12,921 nt of DNA from Marinosulfonomonas sp. (GTDB lineage: Bacteria > Pseudomonadota > Alphaproteobacteria > Rhodobacterales > Rhodobacteraceae), in NCBI GenBank assembly GCA_019090845.1, contig JAHRVD010000318.1, positions 1 through 12,921 of the forward strand. Reading direction: 5' to 3'. Within the stretch, counting starts at the first letter, position 1, and each line of letters opens with the position of its first letter. The translations under genes were made by a program, and so were the position numbers. Below the pieces are notes generated by a model. That model ran no database searches. It saw nothing but the letters and a program-made list of their open reading frames with translations, and was not told the origin of the DNA. Below are positions 7,417 to 12,921 of the stretch, one piece after another.

Positions 7417-8321
7417 CACACCTGCCCCGAAATGCGTTTTTCCAGCTCATCGACACATTGCGCCAGCCCCGAACCCAGATCATATTTGGGCTTAAATCCG
7501 ATATTTTCAAGCTGCGCTACATCGGCCACAAGCCGGGGCGGATCGTCAGATGCACGGGCAAGCGCGCCTAAGGAAATAAGCTCTGGCCGGCCCATCAGTT
7601 CGGCTGTGGTCTGAATGATGTCCCTGACCTTGGTTGCGTGTCCGCTGGCGATGTTCATCGCGCCTGTGACATCGCTTTCAAGGGCGAGCGCCAAAGCCTC
7701 GCCGATATCTTCTGTATGCAGGTAATCACGCTCCTGCAGCCCATCCGTGCAGGGAATTTCCTGCCCCGCAGACAAACCATAAAGCAAATCACCCAGCAAA
7801 CGACCGCGCGGTTCGCGCGGGCCATAACAGAAAAACAACCGCGCCCAGACCAATGACAGGTCGAGTTCGCGTGACATCTCGATCACTTGGGTTCCTGTGT
7901 CGGCCTTGGCCTGCCCATAGACCGTTGCCGGGCGCAGCGGCGTGGTTTCCTTTAACTGCTCGTATGACCAGTCGTATTCCGCGCAGCTGCCAGCACAAAG
8001 CGCTCGCTTGCCCCCCAGATCAGAAAACTCATGCACTAATTGCACGGTGGCGGTCGCCCAGTCGCGGTTTTCCGGAGCGCTCCAGCGATCGCGCGGATGG
8101 TCATGCCAAGCCAGGTGCAACAGATGGGTCGCATTTGCCTCGCGCACTGCCGCCAGTCTCGCGGCCCGATCGAGCAAATCGACCTGTATTGTGTGAAATC
8201 TGGGATCATCCACATCGCTTCGGCTGAATGCAATCACCTCGTTCCCGCGATTAAGCAGGCAATTTACCGCCTGACGGCCAATCAACCCCGTCGCACCGGT
8301 AACCAGAACACGCGCATTCAT
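7416..8321 (-). CDS. Extended SDR, probable NDP-4-ketosugar reductase/epimerase
   Basis: 301 residues. The Rossmann motif is TGATGLIG (8-15); the active site has GSCAEYDW (Ser112) and YGQAK (Tyr135, Lys139). RLFFCYGPREPRGR and ERDYLHTEDIGEAL follow, both typical of extended SDRs for nucleotide sugars. SCAEY stands where dehydratases have TDE, so it should not be a 4,6-dehydratase. Family resemblance is to RfbJ-type and dTDP-4-ketosugar reductases. It lies between a C-methyltransferase gene (4-bp ATGA overlap at 8318-8321) and gtrA (1-bp overlap), so it probably completes the methylated sugar by reducing C4. Epimerisation is an alternative. The exact substrate is inferred from context only. 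Confidence 0.88.
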   Translation of the reverse strand: MNARVLVTGATGLIGRQAVNCLLNRGNEVIAFSRSDVDDPRFHTIQVDLLDRAARLAAVREANATHLLHLAWHDHPRDRWSAPENRDWATATVQLVHEFSDLGGKRALCAGSCAEYDWSYEQLKETTPLRPATVYGQAKADTGTQVIEMSRELDLSLVWARLFFCYGPREPRGRLLGDLLYGLSAGQEIPCTDGLQERDYLHTEDIGEALALALESDVTGAMNIASGHATKVRDIIQTTAELMGRPELISLGALARASDDPPRLVADVAQLENIGFKPKYDLGSGLAQCVDELEKRISGQV

Positions 8322-9559
8322 TGGCTGAAAATCTCTAGCGCTGGAACGGGAATGACAAACAGCGTTCCCTTGTCACCAAGATGCGAAAGCTGAGCCGAGA
8401 TTTCGCGGCGCAAGTTCCAAGGCAGAATCAGCACATAATCGGGACGATCTGTTTCCATCACCTCCGGATCATAAACGCGGATTTGACTGCCCGGCAGCAA
8501 GGTATCCTGCTTGGCCGGGTTTCGGTCGACGCAGTATTTGATCAGTTCCGGACCGATGCCACAGTAGTTCAGCATGGTATTTCCCTTGGCCGCCGCGCCG
8601 TAAGCGACAACCGATTTCCCCTCGGCCTTCGCGGACTGAAGAAAATCCAGCAACCCGGCGCGAACGGCTTTCACGCGGGCATCAAACCCTTCATACCCTT
8701 CGGCGCGATCAAGCTTGGCGTCCGTTTCGCGCGCACGCATGTCACTGACCGAGCCGCGCTCGGCGTGGTTCGCGCCATCCAGACAGGCAAATACCCGCAG
8801 CGATCCACCGTGTGTCGGCAGCGCTTCTACATGAAAGACCCGCAAGCCATAGTCGGCAAAAATCCGTTCCACAGAAACCAGCGACAGATAGGAATAATGT
8901 TCATGGTAAATAGTGTCGAACTGAACGTCCTCGATCAGCCGCAAAAGATGCGGAAATTCGACCGTGTAGATCGCGTCACCGGTTAGCAACGCAGCAACCC
9001 CGGCGACGAAGTCGTTGATGTCGGGCACATGCGCTAGCACATTGGCAGAGCAAATAAGATCGGGTGCTTTACCCTTTGCCGCCAGTCCCTTGGCCAGATC
9101 TTCACCAAAAAATTCAACCAGTGTGGCAACGCCTTTTTCCTCAGCCGCTTTGGCCACACTGCCCGAGGGCTCAATCCCGAGAACCGGGATACCGGCCCCG
9201 ACAAAATATTGCAGCAGATACCCGTCGTTTGACGCGATCTCGACCACCAGACTGTCAGGCCCAAGATCAAGTTCGTGCGTCATCCGGGTGGCATAGGTTT
9301 TGGCGTGCTCCAGCCAGCTTGTCGAAAAGGATGAGAAATAGGCGTAATCACCCGAAAAAATCTGATCCGCCGGAACATCTTGGTCGATCTGGACCAGCCA
9401 GCAGTTTTCACAAACACGCGTATGCAGGCGAAATTTCGGTTCCGGCGCGCCTGCCTTGTCCAGCGGCACATAGGAATTAGCCACCGCCGACATTCCCAGA
9501 TCAACAAAGGTCCGGGGCATTGGGGTGCCGCAATGGCGGCATTTTGGATAGTCACTCAT
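8318..9559 (-). CDS. Sugar C-methyltransferase, TylCIII/NovU/TcaB9 type
   Basis: 413 residues with the three-part layout of nucleotide-sugar C-methyltransferases. First, an N-terminal zinc site: CRHC (Cys7, Cys10) and CENC (Cys50, Cys53). Second, a SAM-binding domain with VVEIASNDGYLL (105-116) and the active-site stretch YHEHYSYLSL (218-227), then THGGSLRVF. Third, a C-terminal domain with YGAAAKGNTMLNYCG (320-334) and CVDRNPAKQ. Known members methylate C3 of NDP-4-keto-6-deoxysugars; next to rfbF a CDP-linked substrate is likely. The frame stays open to an ATG at 9706 inside rfbF, but the ATG at 9559 is preferred: AGGAA lies 7 nt before it and the protein then begins just ahead of the zinc site. 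It begins 34 bp after rfbF and overlaps the next gene by 4 bp. Confidence 0.93.
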   Translation of the reverse strand: MSDYPKCRHCGTPMPRTFVDLGMSAVANSYVPLDKAGAPEPKFRLHTRVCENCWLVQIDQDVPADQIFSGDYAYFSSFSTSWLEHAKTYATRMTHELDLGPDSLVVEIASNDGYLLQYFVGAGIPVLGIEPSGSVAKAAEEKGVATLVEFFGEDLAKGLAAKGKAPDLICSANVLAHVPDINDFVAGVAALLTGDAIYTVEFPHLLRLIEDVQFDTIYHEHYSYLSLVSVERIFADYGLRVFHVEALPTHGGSLRVFACLDGANHAERGSVSDMRARETDAKLDRAEGYEGFDARVKAVRAGLLDFLQSAKAEGKSVVAYGAAAKGNTMLNYCGIGPELIKYCVDRNPAKQDTLLPGSQIRVYDPEVMETDRPDYVLILPWNLRREISAQLSHLGDKGTLFVIPVPALEIFSQ

Positions 9560-9566
9560 TATCATA

Positions 9567-9571
9567 TTCCT
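9567..9571 (-). promoter_or_regulatory. Ribosome binding site selecting the methyltransferase start
   Basis: AGGAA (9571-9567 on the minus strand) lies 7 nt before ATG 9559 but only 1 nt before the in-frame ATG 9565. It therefore favours the start MSDYPKC and argues against any start further upstream inside rfbF. Confidence 0.7.
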
Positions 9572-9593
9572 GCGTTCAGATATGGCAAAGCCG

Positions 9594-10376
9594 TCAGGTC
9601 CGGTCGTCCCAGACTTTCCAGCGCGCGTTACCGGAGTTCCACATCTCTTCCAGTTCCTGCTTTTCGCGCAATGTATCCATTGGCTGCCAGAAACCGCGAT
9701 GCTCAAAGGCCATCAACTCATCATTGTGGGCCAGCGACACCAGCGGCGTGCGTTCCCAGATGGTCGTGTCATCCTCTAGGTATTTTTCGACCTTGGGCGA
9801 CAACACGAAATAACCGCCATTGATAACACCGCCCTCGCCTGCGGGTTTTTCAGAAAAGTCATGGACCTGCCCGTTTTCGATCTCCAACCGTCCAAAGCGC
9901 GCCGATGGTGGCACGGCGGTAACCGTCGCCAGCTTGCCGTGGCTGGCATGAAATTTGACAAGCGAGGTTATGTCGACATCGCCGACGCCATCGCCATAGG
10001 TCATGCAAAACGCTTCTTCGTCGCGCAAATGCGGCATCACGCGGCGCAGGCGCCCCCCTGTCATGCTTGCCTGACCGGTGTCGATCAGGGTCACGCGCCA
10101 AGGCTCGCTTTGGTTGTTCACAATCTCCATTTCGCCGGTCTTAAGATCAAAGCTGACGTCAGAGCCGTGCAGATAGTAGTTCGCGAAATATTCCTTTATT
10201 GCGTAGCCGCGATAGCCAAGACAGACGATAAAATCGGTAATGCCATGTGCCGCGTAGATCTTCATAATATGCCAAAGTATCGGCCGCCCGCCGATTTCCA
10301 CCATCGGCTTGGGAATTCGTCCGGTTTCTTCAGCCAAACGGGTGCCAAGACCCCCTGCAAGCAAAACACACTTCAT
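9594..10376 (-). CDS. rfbF: Glucose-1-phosphate cytidylyltransferase
   Basis: 260 residues, close to the family length. It makes CDP-glucose from CTP and glucose 1-phosphate in the cytoplasm. Motifs: LAGGLGTRLAEET (6-18, nucleotide loop), IPKPMVEIGGRPILWHI (21-37, Lys23), the cytidylyltransferase-specific GYRGYAIKEYF, YGDGVGDVDI (127-136, metal-binding Asp), FSEKP (174-178) and GFWQPMDTLREKQ (228-240). This pattern separates RfbF from RmlA-type thymidylyltransferases. ATG 10376 follows AAGG by 8 nt. First gene of a minus-strand operon whose next gene is 34 bp downstream, with a divergent SDR gene 301 bp upstream. CDP-glucose normally goes to RfbG (4,6-dehydratase), which is absent here. Confidence 0.95.
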   Translation of the reverse strand: MKCVLLAGGLGTRLAEETGRIPKPMVEIGGRPILWHIMKIYAAHGITDFIVCLGYRGYAIKEYFANYYLHGSDVSFDLKTGEMEIVNNQSEPWRVTLIDTGQASMTGGRLRRVMPHLRDEEAFCMTYGDGVGDVDITSLVKFHASHGKLATVTAVPPSARFGRLEIENGQVHDFSEKPAGEGGVINGGYFVLSPKVEKYLEDDTTIWERTPLVSLAHNDELMAFEHRGFWQPMDTLREKQELEEMWNSGNARWKVWDDRT

Positions 10377-10442
10377 ATTCTTAACCTTACGTCGCTTACC
10401 CGCAAAACGGGATTGATGTCACACTATCAGAACCGGCTAACC

Positions 10443-10466
10443 GATACAGGTTCCACGCTCTGTATC
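10443..10466. repeat. Inverted repeat GATACAG-N10-CTGTATC
   Basis: Perfect 7-bp arms at 10443-10449 and 10460-10466 with a 10-nt spacer; allowing one bulged base the pairing extends outward through CCG/CGG. It lies about 70-90 bp upstream of the rfbF start codon. It could be an operator for a dimeric regulator or a hairpin in the 5' leader of the rfbF transcript. A 7-bp match can also arise by chance. Confidence 0.45.
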
Positions 10467-10581
10467 CGGGCATTTGATGTAGATTGCAGTGATATAGCCG
10501 ATTTTTGCCAATCCGGGCGATACTACTGCTTCCACAATGGCGACAAATCACTATCGGATCGCATATTGATGCGCTGATACC

Positions 10582-10599
10582 GGGCATCGGGGGGCATCG
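10582..10599 (+). repeat. Tandem direct repeat GGGCATCG, 10-bp period
   Basis: GGGCATCG at 10582-10589 and again at 10592-10599, exactly one helical turn apart and ending 5 bp before TATAAT. It covers the position where a -35 box would be, as an activator site might. Confidence 0.5.
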
Positions 10600-10604
10600 A
10601 ATCA

Positions 10605-10610
10605 TATAAT
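10605..10610 (+). promoter_or_regulatory. Candidate -10 box (TATAAT) for the SDR gene
   Basis: A perfect TATAAT stands 68 bp upstream of ATG 10678. No -35 box is recognisable 16-18 bp further upstream; that place is taken by the GGGCATCG repeats. The promoter call therefore rests on the -10 alone and on position. Confidence 0.4.
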
Positions 10611-10677
10611 TTGGCCGCAGATTCATTCCAGTATAAGGAAGTGACTGACAAAATTGCCCGACGGGAGCACCTTGAAA

Positions 10678-11706
10678 ATGAAGATACTGATAGTTGGACA
10701 TCGCGGATATATCGGGCCGGTCGCCGCCAGCCATCTGGCTAACGCCATGCCGTATTCCGAAATACATGGCATCGACGCCAATTGGTTCACCACATCCGGT
10801 GCAACCCCTTACCCCGACAGTGTTTTTGCCTCGCAACGCAAGCTGGACACGCGTGATCTGAGCGTCGATGATCTGGCCGGCTTTGACGCGGTGGTTCAAT
10901 TGGCAGCCGTGTCCAACGACCCAATTGGCAAGGAATTTGAAAACGCCACGATGAGCATTAATTCTAATGCTGCCCTGCATGTGGCGGGGCTGGCTAAACA
11001 AGCCGGTGTCGGCCGGTTTGTATTTGCAAGTTCTTGCAGCATGTATGGCGCCGGGGCGGACGGACTGCGCAAAGAGACAGACACATTGAACCCGCTGACA
11101 GCTTATGCGCGCTCCAAAGTGGCCACCGAAGAGGGATTGCGCAAAATCGCCGGGGGGGGCCTGCGCACAACCAGCCTGCGGTTTGCAACGGCTTGCGGCG
11201 CCAGCCCGATGCTGCGCCTTGATCTGGTGCTGAATGATTTCGTCGCCACCGCCCTGCGCACCGGCAAGATCGAAGTATTGTCAGACGGTTCCCCTTGGCG
11301 CCCGCTGATCCATGTGTCGGACATGGCGCGGGCGATTGAATGGGCGATCCAGCGCAGCGGCGATGATCTGGTCGAGGTAAACGTCGGCTGCCAGGACTGG
11401 ACTTGGCAAATCGGGCAACTGGCCAGCGATGTCGCTGGCGTGCTGGGGGGCGTGGACGTCGAGATTAACCGCAACGCAGCACCCGACAATCGCTCTTACC
11501 GGGTGGATTTCAGCAAGTTTCAAGCACTTGCGCCAGATCATCAGCCACAACAGGATTTCGCGGCTGCAGTCAACGACTTGTCAGACCTTGTTAAGGTGAT
11601 GGATTTTGCCGGATCCGACGTGCGCCAGTCACGCTTTATCCGTCTGAACATTCTGCGCGGGCTGGTGGACGCCGGTCAGTTGGATGGCGAACTTCGCTGG
11701 CAATAA
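10678..11706 (+). CDS. Extended SDR, NAD-dependent nucleotide-sugar epimerase/dehydratase-like
   Basis: 342 residues from ATG 10678; a TTG at 10654 would add 8 residues with no family motif, and GGGAG lies 10 nt before the ATG. The NAD site is GHRGYIG (7-13). The active site reads SSCSMYG (118-124) and YARSK (Tyr143, Lys147). WRPLIHVSDMARAI (207-220) and DNRSYRVDFSKF (270-281) are typical of nucleotide-sugar SDRs. The TDE triad of 4,6-dehydratases is replaced by Ser-Cys-Ser, so a classical dehydratase is unlikely; epimerase, reductase or a divergent enzyme are open. It is transcribed away from rfbF across a shared control region, which suggests it works on the same CDP-sugar. A G8 run lies in codons 159-161. 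It ends in Trp-Gln-TAA inside an inverted repeat shared with the convergent gene. Confidence 0.88.
   Translation: MKILIVGHRGYIGPVAASHLANAMPYSEIHGIDANWFTTSGATPYPDSVFASQRKLDTRDLSVDDLAGFDAVVQLAAVSNDPIGKEFENATMSINSNAALHVAGLAKQAGVGRFVFASSCSMYGAGADGLRKETDTLNPLTAYARSKVATEEGLRKIAGGGLRTTSLRFATACGASPMLRLDLVLNDFVATALRTGKIEVLSDGSPWRPLIHVSDMARAIEWAIQRSGDDLVEVNVGCQDWTWQIGQLASDVAGVLGGVDVEINRNAAPDNRSYRVDFSKFQALAPDHQPQQDFAAAVNDLSDLVKVMDFAGSDVRQSRFIRLNILRGLVDAGQLDGELRWQ
11152..11159 (+). repeat. G8 homopolymer inside the SDR gene
   Basis: Eight consecutive G code for Gly159-Gly161 (GGG GGG GGC). It is the longest G run in the window. Change by one base would shift the frame in the middle of the protein. Confidence 0.85.
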
Positions 11707-11719
11707 GTCGTTATTGCCA
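11698..11719. terminator. Perfect 9-bp inverted repeat joining two convergent stop codons
   Basis: TGGCAATAA (11698-11706), loop GTCG (11707-11710), TTATTGCCA (11711-11719). The left arm is Trp-Gln-stop of the SDR gene; the right arm, read on the other strand, is Trp-Gln-stop of the deacetylase gene. Both transcripts would form the same hairpin at their 3' ends. No T run follows on either side, so it is a candidate bidirectional 3'-end structure rather than a textbook intrinsic terminator. Confidence 0.5.
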
Positions 11720-12472
11720 AGGTTTCTGAACCAGCTTTCCCAGCGCACGCAGGGATTTTCGCGCCATCAGATAAGGCGCGCCCTGTCCGGCCAAATGGGC
11801 CCGCCACCGATCAATGTCGGTGAAATAGAACATCTCAATGCGCGGCAAGTCGTGGATTGGGGCCTGTGGTCCCGCCTGCCCAAGACGCGTGCCCACAGAT
11901 GTTTTGTATAGCTGTGAAATCGCGCTAATCTCGCGGTCCTTAGCCAGCCCGTATGGCGGGGCGAAATGTTCAATTGCGGTTCCCAGACCATCCTCGAGAT
12001 CAGATTTTGAGCGGGTGAGTTCTGCTTGCAGTTCAAAGTCAGAAAGTCGGGTCAGATCAGGGTGGCTGACGCTATGGCTGCCAAATTGCACGCCCTCACG
12101 CTGAAGTTGGCACAGAACATCCCAGTCCATTAGCGGGCGTAGTGGTGGTGCGGCGCCGACCCAATCCTCGACGCGTCCCACATGCGCGCTTGGCACATAG
12201 ATGATCGGGCAAAAGCCGTGTCGCTTCATTTCCGGCCAGGCAGCTTCGGCGAAATCGCAAAAGCCGTCGTCAAAAGTTATAATCACCGCGCGTTCTGGCG
12301 GCTCTGTCCCATTGGTGCGTGCAGCTACCAGATCATCCAGTGTGATGACCGCAACATCTGACGCCGCAAGTGCCGCCATCTGATCGGCGAAAACGGCGGG
12401 CGACACTGACGTCGGGCCGTGCGCGTCAGCGATTGAATGATACATCAGAATATCGATCACCGGCCCGGCCAT
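11711..12472 (-). CDS. Polysaccharide deacetylase family protein (CE4, NodB-like)
   Basis: 253 residues with no signal peptide, so probably cytoplasmic. CE4 motifs appear in order: ILMYHSI near the start, ITFDDGF (Asp68 catalytic base, Asp69 metal ligand), GSHSVSHPDL (His133 and His137, the H-x3-H metal site) and APPYG (171-175), where the usual motif-3 Arg is Ala, as in part of the family. It should remove N- or O-acyl groups from a sugar or glycan precursor; ArnD, which deformylates a lipid-linked sugar, belongs to the same superfamily. ATG 12472 is 3 bp after the stop of the upstream oxidoreductase gene, and GAGGA (12484-12480) lies 7 nt before it within that gene's end, so the two are co-transcribed. 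It ends Trp-Gln-TAA within the shared inverted repeat. Confidence 0.92.
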   Translation of the reverse strand: MAGPVIDILMYHSIADAHGPTSVSPAVFADQMAALAASDVAVITLDDLVAARTNGTEPPERAVIITFDDGFCDFAEAAWPEMKRHGFCPIIYVPSAHVGRVEDWVGAAPPLRPLMDWDVLCQLQREGVQFGSHSVSHPDLTRLSDFELQAELTRSKSDLEDGLGTAIEHFAPPYGLAKDREISAISQLYKTSVGTRLGQAGPQAPIHDLPRIEMFYFTDIDRWRAHLAGQGAPYLMARKSLRALGKLVQKPWQ

Positions 12473-12475
12473 GGA

Positions 12476-12921
12476 TCAATCCTCGACCGTGTGGTGGGAA
12501 AACTCCTCGCGGTAGTTCACCCAACGCTCACTATCGATCTGCCCAAATTCGTCCACGCAATCGGCCACACCGTAGGCCATTGCAAATGCGTGATGCGTAT
12601 TATCATGGGCAAAAAGCCCCTGACGTCCGAACACCAGCAACCCATCCATACCGAGCAACCATTGGTCTATGGTGTTGAAATGATCTTCATAATCCAGATC
12701 ATAGACCGGATAAGCCTGCGCCAAGCGACGGGTTTCGCAGCGCCGCACTGGAACGTTCACCGGCAATCCGACCGAGGCCAGCCAGTTGCAAAAATGCGTC
12801 CCCAAGTCTTCGTCCGACATCTCCCACCACTGATCGCCGGGATCGGCAGGCAATTCGGCGCAAAGGACGGTAACACCCTTGGGCTCGCTGGAAGCATTGT
12901 AGTTTTTGGGTTCGGACATCC
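12476..12921 (-). CDS. FAD-dependent amine-oxidase/protoporphyrinogen-oxidase-like protein, C-terminal part only
   Basis: About 148 codons of the 3' end are visible; the gene continues past the right edge. The ATG at 12919 is unlikely to be the start: the stretch SEPKNYN followed by VTVLCAEL resembles the internal EPKNYSP region I associate with FAD-dependent amine oxidases of polysaccharide clusters. Near the C-terminus LLVFGRQGLFAHDNTHHAFAM looks like the C-terminal FAD-binding G-R-x-G segment of these flavoenzymes. The N-terminal GxGxxG dinucleotide motif would be outside the window. The enzyme's substrate is unknown; genes of this kind often sit beside glycosyltransferases and deacetylases, as here. 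It overlaps nothing and is followed after 3 bp by the CE4 gene. Confidence 0.72.
   Translation of the reverse strand, partial: MSEPKNYNASSEPKGVTVLCAELPADPGDQWWEMSDEDLGTHFCNWLASVGLPVNVPVRRCETRRLAQAYPVYDLDYEDHFNTIDQWLLGMDGLLVFGRQGLFAHDNTHHAFAMAYGVADCVDEFGQIDSERWVNYREEFSHHTVED

Larger units (their letters stand above)
10377..10677. promoter_or_regulatory. Divergent control region between rfbF and the SDR gene
   Basis: 301 bp with no gene. It should carry the promoters of the rfbF operon (leftward) and of the SDR gene (rightward). Visible structure: an inverted repeat GATACAG-N10-CTGTATC near the rfbF side; three similar words around CCGGGC (10466-10473, 10513-10518, 10580-10587); a direct repeat of GGGCATCG just upstream of a consensus-like TATAAT; and GGGAG (10663-10667) 10 nt before the SDR ATG. 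I could not find a convincing leftward promoter. Confidence 0.55.

Noticed and set aside
8381..8986. 201-codon plus-strand open frame antisense to the C-methyltransferase.
   Set aside because: The methyltransferase is firmly identified by motifs on the opposite strand; the antisense product is compositionally odd and matches nothing I know.
9560..9706. Upstream extension of the C-methyltransferase into the end of rfbF.
   Set aside because: The extra residues have no family counterpart, and the AGGAA site points to ATG 9559.
9861..10577. Long plus-strand open frame antisense to rfbF, running into the divergent gap.
   Set aside because: The product has no recognisable domain, the start lacks a ribosome site, and rfbF on the other strand is certain. 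Open antisense frames are common opposite GC-rich coding sequence.
10641..10742. Short open frame from GTG 10641 after AAGGA, overlapping the SDR start, as a possible leader peptide.
   Set aside because: The AAGGA is only 1 nt from the GTG, too close for normal initiation, and the peptide shows no attenuation-like codon run.

Overview
The window looks like a chromosomal surface-glycan locus of an alphaproteobacterium, most likely of the Rhodobacterales/roseobacter type. This rests on moderate GC, the protein flavour and the gene mix. No ribosomal or other marker gene is present, so the placement is an inference. There are no tRNAs, rRNAs, CRISPR arrays, insertion sequences or integrases. Eleven protein genes are visible, two of them cut by the window edges.

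Layout. 1-825 (+) is the 3' part of an ArnA/UXS-like nucleotide-sugar SDR. It converges on 844-2121 (-), a GT4 glycosyltransferase. A 271-bp divergent gap leads to 2393-4471 (+), a large membrane glycosyltransferase of the GT39/ArnT (GT-C) kind. Then come 4581-5777 (+), a PepSY-TM membrane protein, and 5995-6987 (+), a GtrB/DPM1-like GT2. This last gene converges, 6 bp apart, on a tight minus-strand operon read 10376 to 6994: rfbF (glucose-1-phosphate cytidylyltransferase), a TylCIII/NovU-type sugar C-methyltransferase, an extended SDR (NDP-4-ketosugar reductase/epimerase-like) and a GtrA-family membrane protein. The last three are linked by 4-bp and 1-bp start/stop overlaps. A 301-bp divergent control region (10377-10677) separates the operon from another extended SDR, 10678-11706 (+). 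That gene converges on a CE4 polysaccharide deacetylase (11711-12472, -), which lies 3 bp downstream of the 3' end of a FAD-dependent amine-oxidase-like gene (12476 to beyond the right edge, -).

How the genes may work together (inference). RfbF makes CDP-glucose. The C-methyltransferase and the SDRs would turn an activated ketosugar into a branched, C-methylated deoxysugar. The GT2, GtrA and GT-C genes are the three parts of a Gtr/Arn-like pathway: load a sugar on polyprenyl phosphate, flip it, transfer it outside the cytoplasm. The CE4 deacetylase, GT4 and amine-oxidase-like protein fit wider polysaccharide or LPS work. No protein here has the TDE active-site pattern of an NDP-glucose 4,6-dehydratase, which a CDP-ketosugar pathway would need; it is either outside the window or replaced by one of the SDRs.

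The most striking non-coding structure is a perfect 9-bp inverted repeat with a 4-nt loop at 11698-11719. Its arms are the final Trp-Gln-stop codons of two convergent genes.
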